Source of the DNA: Candidatus Omnitrophota bacterium
Lineage (GTDB): Bacteria; Omnitrophota; Gorgyraeia; 2-02-FULL-51-18
Direction of reading: 5' to 3'
Assembly: GCA_023247935.1 (NCBI GenBank)
Contig: JAHFFM010000071.1
Coordinates: 1 to 7,067, forward strand
DNA: 7,067 bases
Made by a program: the position numbers and the translations under genes. Position 1 is the first letter of the stretch, and every line of letters begins with the position of its first letter. The notes beneath the pieces were generated by a model. That model had not been told where the DNA came from and made no database searches. It saw only the letters and a list, made by a program, of their open reading frames with translations. Positions 1 through 6,397 of the stretch are shown in pieces.

Positions 1-151
1 TCTTTGTTTGTTTTGGACAACTACAAAGTAACAGTGTTTTAAGACCTATGGGGCTCTTTTCTTTAAAACCACTTCCAAACCCACCCTAACAAGTGTCGCA
101 CTTCTAATTACAATTCACGAACCAGGAAAACGTTAAAAGTCGACAATAAGC
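1..151. other. Non-coding flank downstream of the zinc-ribbon gene
   Basis: I see no supportable gene in this stretch. It follows the TAA stop of the minus-strand zinc-ribbon gene. The only small symmetric element is a 13-base hairpin, AAGTG-tcg-CACTT at 91-103, with 5-bp arms and no T-run on either side, so it does not look like an intrinsic terminator. A weak imperfect stem with a T-rich tail on the plus strand near 42-63 is too poor to call. No clear terminator for the three-gene operon is visible before the window ends, so that transcript may continue beyond the left edge. Confidence 0.5.
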
Positions 152-520
152 TTAAGAATTTGGAGGAACTTCCGGGCCCGGATTGGAAACATCGGGCGCC
201 GTCGCGCGCTTCTGGCGATACTGACGCATGTATTCGCGCATATAACCGCGGTATTCATCGCTATGCGCTTTGCGATACGAACGCACTTTATCAGGATTTT
301 TGTCACGCCACTCTTTTGAGCGGCGACGCTGCATTTCAAGCCATTCCACGCCTTTACTTTCACTGAACTTGAAATAATTGGGATTTTTTTTGCGCCAGCC
401 GCGCATGCTTTCAAGTTGCCGTTTTTTTTGGCACTCTTCGTTTGAGCAGACTTTTTGACGCGGCGAATATTTATTCGGAGAAAAAGAGGCGTTGCAATAA
501 ATGCAGAGCCGGCCTTCCAT
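152..520 (-). CDS. Small basic zinc-ribbon-like protein with W-R-x-K-N-P repeats, function unknown
   Basis: The product is 122 residues. The N-terminus carries a C-x2-C (C6, C9) and a C-x4-C (C25, C30) pair, a spacing suited to binding one zinc ion. A strongly basic helical part follows, with two copies of W-R-x-K-N-P (42-47 and 71-76, 29 residues apart) and then a tyrosine ladder (Y90, Y93, Y97, Y101) among Arg and Lys. The last 16 residues are Pro/Asn/Ser-rich and probably disordered. There is no signal peptide or membrane segment, so a cytoplasmic nucleic-acid-binding role is plausible but inferred. From memory, short proteins of this zinc-ribbon plus 'KNP' style are common in genomes of uncultured bacteria and deltaproteobacteria, without an assigned function. 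The ATG lies 2 nt after the ROK-B stop and has no good Shine-Dalgarno of its own, which suggests translation coupled to ROK-B. I am confident that it is a gene and not confident about what it does. Confidence 0.72.
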   Translation of the reverse strand: MEGRLCIYCNASFSPNKYSPRQKVCSNEECQKKRQLESMRGWRKKNPNYFKFSESKGVEWLEMQRRRSKEWRDKNPDKVRSYRKAHSDEYRGYMREYMRQYRQKRATAPDVSNPGPEVPPNS

Positions 521-522
521 GG

Positions 523-1749
523 CTAAACGCTGATAAAGTAGCTCTGGGCCACGAAAGCGGCTGCCCCGAGTGGCACACCGTTTTCACCCAGCATGGAGGG
601 CACGATTCGAAGCTTATCCGTGGCCTCGGGAATAGAGGCGCGCCGAACGGTTTCACGTACGCCGTCCATTAAAGGAGCGCCAGCGATTTCAACGCCGCCG
701 CCAATAATAATCACTTCAGGATTAAACAAATTCACCAAAAACGCGGCTTTCCGGCCCAATCTCTGACCGGCTTCATACAACAAGCGGTTGGCAAGCGCAT
801 CCCCTTGATCCGCAGCCTTCACCACGGTTAAAATACTGATTTTTGCTGGGTTATTCTCGGCTATTTGATAAATTTCAGAAGAAAGGTTTTCTTTTTGAAG
901 TTCGCGGGCTATTTGAGCGACACCTAAATCCATGCTCCAATAGCTTGATTGATAAGCGCGCATCACCGAAGCGGCCGCATCATCCGCCGCTTCAAACAAC
1001 CATTCCCCTGCGCTGCCTGACGCGCCGCGATAAATCTGCCCATTCACCAAAAACCCGCAGCCATAAACCGAATACAAATAAATCGCGTGCTGCACGCCCA
1101 ATCCTTTACCATACCATTCTTCACCGAAAACGGCGGCATTGGCGTCATTATCCACAATGGTAGGAATTCCAAATCTTTCTTCGAATATACCATGAATAGA
1201 AACCGTGATTTCAAGATCGCCTTGCAAAAGACCTACCGGCCAGCGAACCGAGCTTGTTTCGCGGTTAAAAATACCGGGGATTCCAATTCCAATCCCATGC
1301 ACCTTACCCGTATCCACTTTTGATTTTTTAATCAATTCTTCCGTGAGATCCGCCATGGCATGCACAATGGCTTCGCCGCCAGCCAAAGGGCGCTCTCTTT
1401 TGACGCTGTAAACAATTTCGCCTTTTAAATTACAGAGCACCGCGATCATGTCCACGATGTTCAGGCCCACGCCGATAAGCAGCACAGAGCTAGGATTTAA
1501 ATCCACGAGAGTCGGCTTACGACCGCCGCTTGAAACGTCGATCCCCACTTCTTGGATCACGCCTTTTTTGATGTATTGGTCCACGTAGCTGGTAACCGTG
1601 ACAATATTCAGTCCGATTAAACGGGAAATTTCAGCACGGGCGATCGGACCTTTTTTTCGGATCGTGTCTAAAATTTGAAGGTTTTTCTTTTCGTGGTCAT
1701 TCAACTCCACCTGATCAAGCAGCCGACGTTTTGAAGAAGTGTTGGACAT
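523..1749 (-). CDS. ROK-family transcriptional regulator, second of a tandem pair (ROK-B)
   Basis: From the chosen start the product is 408 residues, the same length as its upstream paralogue. Residues about 20-66 form a winged helix-turn-helix, with the recognition helix around NIVTVTSYV (48-56), followed by the SSGGRKP motif (73-79) typical of NagC/XylR/Mlc-type ROK regulators. The rest is the actin-like ATPase fold: GIGIGIPG (152-159), DNDAN (200-204, retaining the Asp that acts as base in ROK kinases) and FLVNLFNPEVIIIGGG (337-352). The phosphate-1 loop is degraded (GVGLNIV, no Asp). The segment after SAGE (246-249), where ROK proteins usually have a His and a C-x-C-G-x2-G-C zinc site, has neither. 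It is therefore probably a regulator rather than an active sugar kinase; the ligand is unknown. The reading frame stays open upstream to 1788, but the third of three consecutive ATGs has the best spacing to GGAGGT, giving this start. Confidence 0.9.
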   Translation of the reverse strand: MSNTSSKRRLLDQVELNDHEKKNLQILDTIRKKGPIARAEISRLIGLNIVTVTSYVDQYIKKGVIQEVGIDVSSGGRKPTLVDLNPSSVLLIGVGLNIVDMIAVLCNLKGEIVYSVKRERPLAGGEAIVHAMADLTEELIKKSKVDTGKVHGIGIGIPGIFNRETSSVRWPVGLLQGDLEITVSIHGIFEERFGIPTIVDNDANAAVFGEEWYGKGLGVQHAIYLYSVYGCGFLVNGQIYRGASGSAGEWLFEAADDAAASVMRAYQSSYWSMDLGVAQIARELQKENLSSEIYQIAENNPAKISILTVVKAADQGDALANRLLYEAGQRLGRKAAFLVNLFNPEVIIIGGGVEIAGAPLMDGVRETVRRASIPEATDKLRIVPSMLGENGVPLGAAAFVAQSYFISV

Positions 1750-1751
1750 CA

Positions 1752-2978
1752 TCATACCTCCGCAAACAACTCTTGCGTTACCAAACATACGGCGCCGTAA
1801 GCGACCGCATCCTCACCTAATCTTGAAAGAATAATTTTCGCGACTCCGGAAGCTTCTTCCATCGCTAGCTGCTTTACTACGCGGCGCACCGTGTTTAAAA
1901 CCAGTTCCCCGCCGCGTTCCATTCCACCTCCAAGGACAACCACTTCCGGATTGAAAAAATTCACCAAATACGCCACTTTGAGACCTAAATGCGTTGCCGC
2001 CTCTTCCACTACGGCCATTCCCACCACATCTCCGCGTTTAGCTGCGTCAAAAATCATAGCTGCGTCAATTTTTTCAAAATCTTTTCCGGCCAACTCCATA
2101 ATCTTTCCTTTAACTTCTTTTTTCAAAGCTTCTTTGGCGCGGCGCACGATACCCATATCCAAACCTTCGGAACGGAAAAAATCTGTTTTTTCAACCCAGG
2201 GTTCGAGAGACAAACCATCCAAATTCTGAAGATTTAACTGAGTTTCCCCGGCAGACCAGCTGGATCCCCAAAAAAGGTCATTATTGGCAATGATACCCGT
2301 ACCCACGTCGGAATAAAAATAAAGCACGTTTTCATCGTCGATACGAAGGCTTAATTTTTTTTCAGCCAAAGCCGCCAATGATGCATCATTTCCCACGGAC
2401 ACAGGAATGCGAAATTCTTTCTCAAGAATACCTTTCGCGGTAGCAAAACTCCCCACTGTTTTTCCGCGGCGGGCGTCCGTGTCACGAATGGTTCCGGCGC
2501 TGCGGTCAATCACTCCGGACACGCCTAAGCCAATTCCTTTGATATTCTCCACGGGAACTTTTGATTCTTCCAGGATACGCCGAAGCAGCTTCACCGCCTC
2601 CGCGATAACGACTTCCATATGCCCAGCCGGACGAGCAACTTTGATTTTGTGAATAATGGAAGGACTTAGATTAGAAATAATGCCTATAAGATGCGTTGGT
2701 CCGATTTCCAAACCGATAATGCTGCCCCAATCCGCATTCAACTCAACCAGCTCAGGCCTTCTTCCGCCGCTTGAAATATCCAGCCCTTTTTCCAGAACTA
2801 ACTTTTGGTCAATGTAATGCTCAACATAATTAGAAACGGTGACAATGTTGAATTGGGTAATACGGGAAATATCTGTTTTGGCGATAGGCCCATTGCGCCG
2901 GATTACATCCAAAAGGATAATATTTTTTCTTTCGCGGTCCGTGAGATGATCTGATTTGTACAACGAACGGTATGCCAT
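1752..2978 (-). CDS. ROK-family transcriptional regulator, first of a tandem pair (ROK-A)
   Basis: The product is 408 residues. A winged helix-turn-helix occupies about residues 16-62, with the recognition helix near NIVTVSNYV (44-52). SSGGRRP (69-75) follows, then the ROK ATPase domain: GLEIGPT (89-95, Glu where the kinase family has the phosphate-1 Asp), GIGLGVSG (148-155), GNDAS (196-200), GTGII (226-230), SAGE (242-245) and VAYLVNFFNPEVVVLGGG (335-352). After SAGE the usual His and Cys zinc cluster is absent, as in ROK-B. By hand alignment 38 of 70 residues match ROK-B over the DNA-binding region (12-81 versus 16-85), so the pair arose by duplication. Family members repress or activate sugar-use genes in response to sugars or sugar phosphates; no sugar gene is present here to suggest a target. 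The ATG is preceded by AAGGGAA at short spacing. This is the first gene of the proposed three-gene operon and may be autoregulated through its AT-rich leader. Confidence 0.91.
   Translation of the reverse strand: MAYRSLYKSDHLTDRERKNIILLDVIRRNGPIAKTDISRITQFNIVTVSNYVEHYIDQKLVLEKGLDISSGGRRPELVELNADWGSIIGLEIGPTHLIGIISNLSPSIIHKIKVARPAGHMEVVIAEAVKLLRRILEESKVPVENIKGIGLGVSGVIDRSAGTIRDTDARRGKTVGSFATAKGILEKEFRIPVSVGNDASLAALAEKKLSLRIDDENVLYFYSDVGTGIIANNDLFWGSSWSAGETQLNLQNLDGLSLEPWVEKTDFFRSEGLDMGIVRRAKEALKKEVKGKIMELAGKDFEKIDAAMIFDAAKRGDVVGMAVVEEAATHLGLKVAYLVNFFNPEVVVLGGGMERGGELVLNTVRRVVKQLAMEEASGVAKIILSRLGEDAVAYGAVCLVTQELFAEV
1756..1761 (-). promoter_or_regulatory. Shine-Dalgarno GGAGGT deciding the ROK-B start
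   Basis: GGAGGT lies inside the last codons of ROK-A (GCG GAG GTA TGA) and is followed by ATGATGATG. The first ATG abuts the Shine-Dalgarno (0 nt) and overlaps the ROK-A stop as ATGA. The second is 3 nt away and the third (1749) is 6 nt away. The third has the most normal spacing and makes ROK-B 408 residues, equal to ROK-A. The arrangement indicates translational coupling of the two regulators. Confidence 0.75.
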
Positions 2979-3078
2979 GGTTCCCTTAATTATTTAAAAA
3001 GTTAACAAAGTATATAACAATTAAAAACTAAATAATAATTTAAAAAAATTTAAACAAATCTTTCTAACTGTTTATTTA
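2979..3078 (-). other. AT-rich 5' leader of the ROK operon, possible operator region
   Basis: This stretch lies between the proposed promoter and the ROK-A ATG. Only 10 of 80 bases in 2981-3060 are G or C by hand count. Small symmetric elements are TAAAT-aata-ATTTA (3029-3042), two TTTAAA palindromes separated by four A (3039-3054), and a direct repeat of TAACAA at 3003 and 3015. Operators of ROK regulators are usually AT-rich inverted repeats, so autoregulation is possible, but in sequence this AT-rich short symmetries arise easily by chance. TATACT (3014-3009 on the minus strand) could be a second -10 box but lacks a good -35. Confidence 0.35.
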
Positions 3079-3106
3079 ATTATACCTTACGGCTTTATAA
3101 TTACAA
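3079..3106 (-). promoter_or_regulatory. Candidate sigma70 promoter of the ROK operon
   Basis: On the minus strand TTGTAA (3106-3101, 4 of 6 to TTGACA) is followed after 16 nt by a perfect TATAAT (3084-3079). Transcription would begin near 3072, leaving a leader of about 95 nt before ROK-A. The -35 box overlaps the T-run of the glnN terminator, so the two transcription units abut with no spare sequence. Confidence 0.55.
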
Positions 3107-3107
3107 C

Positions 3108-3168
3108 AAAAAATACCCCCGCTATTTTGGCTCGCTCAACAGGCATTGAGAGACTTCAATAGCGGGGG
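3108..3168 (-). terminator. Rho-independent terminator of glnN with a nested hairpin
   Basis: The arms 3158-3168 and 3116-3126 are perfectly complementary over 11 bp (CCCCCGCTATT / AATAGCGGGGG). On the minus strand they are followed by TA and six T (3113-3108). The structure begins 20 nt after the glnN stop. The 31-nt loop is longer than usual and contains its own 5-bp hairpin (CTCAA 3135-3139 / TTGAG 3146-3150). The T-run exists only on the minus strand, so it terminates glnN and does not act on plus-strand transcription. Confidence 0.88.
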
Positions 3169-3188
3169 CATCCCCTTTATAGAACTTC

Positions 3189-5363
3189 TTAAAACTTAAA
3201 CAGCATATCCGCGTAGGTCGGCACAGGCCATTTGCTCGCCGGAAGCAGGGTTTCGAGGGTATCAATATCCTGCCTTAGATCATTCATGGCTATTACGACT
3301 TTGTCGCGATAAACAATGGCCTTGGCTTTGGCTTCATGCGTTGTCTGGGCCTTCTTGGTCACCGTTTCCAGATCCGCCACCTTGTTGGAGGCTGAATCCA
3401 GCAGCACCGATATCTTGGTCAAAAGTTCTTTTTGAACGCTGACCGGCGCGGAAACAGCCTTCAGATTGCCAATGGCTTCCGCCAAGCTATTAGTGAAACA
3501 AATGACGGCCGGAATAAAGAGCCGGCGTGTCATGTTGATAGCAGCTTGAGCCTCGATATTGATATCCTTCGCGTATTTTTCGAGATAAATCTCATAACGC
3601 GAATGAATTTCTTCCTTGGATAACACTTTGTACTTCGAGAAAAGCTTTTCAGCTTCTTCGGTCGCCATGGCTGCCAGCGCGTCAACGGTATTGCGGATAT
3701 TGGGAAGGCCGCGTTTCTTGGCTTCTTTCACCCAATCTTCCGAATAGTTGTTGCCGTTGAAAATCACGCGGCCATGTTTTTTCATGGCATCGCGCACAAT
3801 GGTTGCCGCTTCTTTGTTGATATCCTTGGCTTTTTCGAGTCGGGTCGCGATTTCATCCAGTGACTCAGAGACAATCGTGTTGAGAACCGTATTAGGTCCG
3901 GAAATCGACAAAGAAGACGGAACCATGCGGAATTCAAATTTATTGCCTGTAAACGCGAACGGAGACGTACGGTTACGATCCGTATTGTCTTTCGGAAGCG
4001 GAGGCAGGGAATCCACGCCGATATGAAGAAAGTGTTCGCCCTTCGATTTGGCGGCTTTGCCTTTTTCAATGGCTTCCAAAATCTCCGTCAATTCTTCTCC
4101 CATAAATATAGAGATAATCGCGGGAGGCGCTTCGTTGGCGCCTAAACGCAGGTCATTTCCTGTGTTGGCCGCGCCAGCGCGGAGCTTATCCGAATGTTTA
4201 TCCACCGCGATAATTAAAGCGGACAAGAAAATTAAAAATTGTTCGTTTTCATGAGGAGTGATTCCGGGCTCAAGAAGGTTATGGCCGTCATCCGTTGCCA
4301 ATGACCAGTTGTTGTGTTTTCCGGAACCATTCACACCTTGGAATGGTTTTTCATGCAGCAAACAAACCAAATCATGGCGCAAGGCCACTTTTTGCATGGT
4401 TTCCATGACAAGTTGATTGTGATCCGCGGCAATGTTTGTCGTGGAAAAAATCGGAGCCATTTCAAACTGAGCTGGCGCCACTTCGTTGTGCTTGGTTTTA
4501 GCCAAAACACCCATTTTCCAAAGCTCTGTATCCAGATCTTTCATGAACGCGGAAATACGGTCTTTAATCGGTCCAAAATACTGATCTTCAAGCTCTTGAC
4601 CTTTTGGAGCCGGCGAACCAAAAAGCGTGCGGCCGGACGCAATCAAGTCAATGCGCTGGTCATAATATTTCTTATCAATCAAGAAATATTCCTGCTCAGG
4701 ACCGACGGTTGCGGTCACTTTTTGCGTTGTCTTATTTCCCAATGCTTTCAACACGCGAACCGCTTGCCTCGAAATTGCTTCCATGGAACGCAAAAGCGGA
4801 GTTTTTTTGTCGAGCGCTTCACCGGTATAAGAACAAAACGCGGTCGGAATGCAAAGGGTTACATTTCCGGATCCGTCTTCTTTTAAAAATGCGGGAGAGG
4901 TGCAATCCCAAGCCGTGTAACCCCGAGCCTCAAAGGTCGCGCGAAGGCCGCCGCTTGGAAACGAAGAAGCGTCGGGCTCACCTTTGATCAATTGCTTGCC
5001 GGAAAACTCCATGATAATTCCGCCATCGGCTGTCGGAGAAATAAACGAATCATGCTTTTCAGCGGTTTTGCCGGTTAACGGTTGGAACCAATGCGTATAA
5101 TGAGTGGCACCTTTTTCAATTGCCCAATCTTTCATGGCATTAGCCACAACGTTCGCGACGTCCAAAGTCAGCGTTAAGCCTTTTTGGATCGTTTTTGACA
5201 ACTCGACATAAATTTCCTTGGGAAGTCTTTCTTTCATGGTGCGTTCGCTGAAAACGTTGGACCCGAAAAACCGGGTCAAATTTTGTTCGATTTTCGAAGA
5301 ATTTTTTGAAGAACCGTGTCCATTACTGCCGGTTGTCCGGCTAATTTCTTGTAAAATTGCCAT
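3189..5363 (-). CDS. glnN: Type III glutamine synthetase (GlnN)
   Basis: This cytoplasmic enzyme makes glutamine from glutamate, ammonia and ATP, the entry step of nitrogen assimilation. At 724 residues it has the length of GSIII, far above the ~450 of GSI. GSIII features in order: THYTHWFQPLTG (87-98), the SGGLRATFEARGY region (137-149), the metal-binding E-Q-E-Y (GPEQEYF, 221-227), NEVAPAQFE (293-301), the ATP/glutamate loop NGSGKHNNWS (345-354), RLGANEAPP (406-414), NRTSPFAFTGNKFEFR (464-479) and the C-terminal WPVPTY (712-717). No key residue appears lost. The ATG has AAGGGGA 6 nt upstream. It is monocistronic by layout: a hairpin terminates the preceding xth transcript, and a strong terminator follows. 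GSIII members form large dodecamers and are usually nitrogen-regulated, but no nitrogen-regulator site is recognisable upstream here. The long N-terminal Ser/Gly/Asn-rich stretch (about 9-24) is probably flexible. Confidence 0.97.
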   Translation of the reverse strand: MAILQEISRTTGSNGHGSSKNSSKIEQNLTRFFGSNVFSERTMKERLPKEIYVELSKTIQKGLTLTLDVANVVANAMKDWAIEKGATHYTHWFQPLTGKTAEKHDSFISPTADGGIIMEFSGKQLIKGEPDASSFPSGGLRATFEARGYTAWDCTSPAFLKEDGSGNVTLCIPTAFCSYTGEALDKKTPLLRSMEAISRQAVRVLKALGNKTTQKVTATVGPEQEYFLIDKKYYDQRIDLIASGRTLFGSPAPKGQELEDQYFGPIKDRISAFMKDLDTELWKMGVLAKTKHNEVAPAQFEMAPIFSTTNIAADHNQLVMETMQKVALRHDLVCLLHEKPFQGVNGSGKHNNWSLATDDGHNLLEPGITPHENEQFLIFLSALIIAVDKHSDKLRAGAANTGNDLRLGANEAPPAIISIFMGEELTEILEAIEKGKAAKSKGEHFLHIGVDSLPPLPKDNTDRNRTSPFAFTGNKFEFRMVPSSLSISGPNTVLNTIVSESLDEIATRLEKAKDINKEAATIVRDAMKKHGRVIFNGNNYSEDWVKEAKKRGLPNIRNTVDALAAMATEEAEKLFSKYKVLSKEEIHSRYEIYLEKYAKDINIEAQAAINMTRRLFIPAVICFTNSLAEAIGNLKAVSAPVSVQKELLTKISVLLDSASNKVADLETVTKKAQTTHEAKAKAIVYRDKVVIAMNDLRQDIDTLETLLPASKWPVPTYADMLFKF

Positions 5364-5450
5364 ATCTATCCCCTTCTCTGTTTCTTTTGTAAATCCGTGT
5401 TATACCTCAAAAACAAAAGGCCAGCTCGAAATGCCCGGCGAACCAATCCG

Positions 5451-5483
5451 AATAAACTACTCCCTTTGCCTCTAAACTGTCAA
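5451..5483 (-). promoter_or_regulatory. Tentative glnN promoter
   Basis: A perfect TTGACA occurs on the minus strand at 5483-5478. The best -10 at allowed distance is TAGTTT (5459-5454, 18-nt spacer), which is poor. A better -10-like box, TATAAC (5404-5399), lies nearer the gene but has only a weak -35 around 5430-5425. I see no sigma54-type GG-N10-GC element. One of the two probably serves glnN; the choice cannot be made from sequence. Confidence 0.3.
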
Positions 5484-5495
5484 CAAAAGGTTACT

Positions 5496-5531
5496 AAAAA
5501 ACCATAACATTTAATTTTCAGAATTGTTACG
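5496..5531 (-). terminator. Probable intrinsic terminator of xth
   Basis: On the minus strand CGTAACA-a-TT (5531-5522) pairs with AA-a-TGTTATG (5512-5503), with one A/A mismatch, one G-U pair and a 9-nt loop. After one G comes a run of six T (5501-5496). The stem is AT-rich and so only moderately stable, but the orientation, the T-run and the position 16 nt after the xth stop all fit a terminator. Confidence 0.6.
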
Positions 5532-5546
5532 ATCATATTACAAAAA

Positions 5547-6323
5547 TCACAAAAACTCGAGGGTAATCCCTACCGGGCAATGGTCCGAACCCATGACCTC
5601 CGGTAGAATAAAGGCTTCTTTTAGGCAGGGCTTCAGGTCTTCGGAAATAAAGTGATAATCAATGCGCCAACCCACATTTCTCTCCCTGGCCGCGCTTTTC
5701 ATATCCCACCATGTGTATTGGTCGGGTTTTTGATTAAAAACACGAAACGAGTCAATAAAACCTTTGGAAACCCATTGGTCCATCCATTCCCTCTCCATAG
5801 GCAAAAAACCGGATACATCTTCATTTTCTTTAGGGCGCTTTAAATCAATAGGTTTGTGCGCCGTGTTCACGTCCCCGCAAATCACGAGTTTTTTGCCTCT
5901 ATTCCGCAGCTTCATAAAATATTTCAATGCCTCAGCATAGAAATCCATTTTATATTGAAGTCGCTCGTCGCCGCTTTTTCCATTGGGAAAATAAATATTC
6001 AGCAGCGTAAATTGAGGGTATTCTGTTTCTAAAATACGCCCCTCGGAATCAAATCGGTTAACGCCAAAACCTCTTTGCACGGATAAGGGTTTTTCTTTGG
6101 AAAAAGTCGCGACGCCGCTGTATCCGGGACGTTCCGCTGACTGAATCTGAACGTCATATCCAGGATAATAAAGCACATCCGGAGGAAGCTGGGACGACAT
6201 GGCTTTAATTTCTTGAAGACAAAGAACGTCCGCAGCGCTTTGTTGAAGCCAGGTTAGGAAATTTTTCTTAAGAACGGCGCGAAGGCCGTTGACGTTCCAG
6301 GAGAGAAGACGGTAGATTTTCAT
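5547..6323 (-). CDS. xth: Exodeoxyribonuclease III / AP endonuclease
   Basis: This Mg2+-dependent base excision repair enzyme cuts DNA at abasic sites and degrades 3' ends. The product is 258 residues, the usual family length. The endonuclease/exonuclease/phosphatase fold motifs are complete: SWNVNGLRA (8-16, N10), LQE (36-38, metal ligand E38), NIYFPNG (109-115, Y111), GDVNTAH (150-156, D151 and N153), YTWW (203-206), GWRIDYHF (218-225, D222) and the terminal GSDHCPV (245-251, catalytic D247-H248). The start is placed at the ATG beginning MKIYRLLSWN. The same frame stays open upstream to a TTG at 6365, but that 14-residue extension (GGHKGRPYERS...) is translated from the palindromic repeat and is absent from the family. 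The Shine-Dalgarno is weak. The gene lies 70 bp after thrH and may share its transcript if the repeat hairpin allows read-through. Confidence 0.95.
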   Translation of the reverse strand: MKIYRLLSWNVNGLRAVLKKNFLTWLQQSAADVLCLQEIKAMSSQLPPDVLYYPGYDVQIQSAERPGYSGVATFSKEKPLSVQRGFGVNRFDSEGRILETEYPQFTLLNIYFPNGKSGDERLQYKMDFYAEALKYFMKLRNRGKKLVICGDVNTAHKPIDLKRPKENEDVSGFLPMEREWMDQWVSKGFIDSFRVFNQKPDQYTWWDMKSAARERNVGWRIDYHFISEDLKPCLKEAFILPEVMGSDHCPVGITLEFL

Positions 6324-6338
6324 GAATAATGATCGCTC

Positions 6339-6397
6339 GTAGGGGCGGCCCTTATGCCCGCCCAAACAATCCGGGCGGCCACAAGGGCCGCCCCTAC
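6339..6397. repeat. Palindromic GC-rich repeat (REP/MITE-like) between thrH and xth
   Basis: Two 25-nt arms (6339-6363 and 6373-6397) are complementary at 23 of 25 positions around a 9-nt loop (AAACAATCC). Each outer end reads GTAGGGGCGGCC going inward. Elements of this GTAGGGGCGGCCCTTGTGGCCGCCC style are, from general experience, dispersed small palindromes found in many unrelated bacterial genomes. The GC-rich element contrasts with AT-rich flanks. It supplies the TAG stop of thrH and lies immediately 5' of the xth start. In RNA it would form a very stable hairpin, possibly protecting the thrH 3' end or limiting read-through into xth. No target-site duplication is evident, and there is only one copy in this window. 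Confidence 0.88.

Noticed and set aside
2..28. CTTTG ... CAAAG inverted repeat at the window start
   Set aside because: Five-bp arms with a 17-nt loop are expected by chance, and the context is cut off by the window edge.
42..63. Imperfect stem followed by T-rich sequence on the plus strand
   Set aside because: The stem has only about five pairs with a bulge, and no plus-strand gene is visible to end there.
133..414. 93-codon minus-strand open frame overlapping the zinc-ribbon gene
   Set aside because: It is an out-of-frame shadow of the zinc-ribbon gene; the Cys4 pattern and repeats are in the other frame.
1750..1788. Upstream extension of ROK-B (MFGNARVVCGG...)
   Set aside because: It overlaps the ROK-A coding end, lacks a ribosome binding site, and would break the match in length to ROK-A; the GGAGGT serves the ATG at 1749.
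4314..4886. 190-codon open frame on the plus strand
   Set aside because: It lies entirely antisense to glnN, whose conserved GSIII motifs run through the same region; the translated plus-strand product resembles no family.
5419..5440. Possible sigma54 promoter (TGGC element) upstream of glnN
   Set aside because: The GG-N10-GC spacing and the TTGC half are absent.
6324..6365. N-terminal extension of exonuclease III from a TTG codon
   Set aside because: The 14 residues are mostly encoded by the palindromic repeat, and the family begins at the MKIYRLLSWN-type N-terminus.
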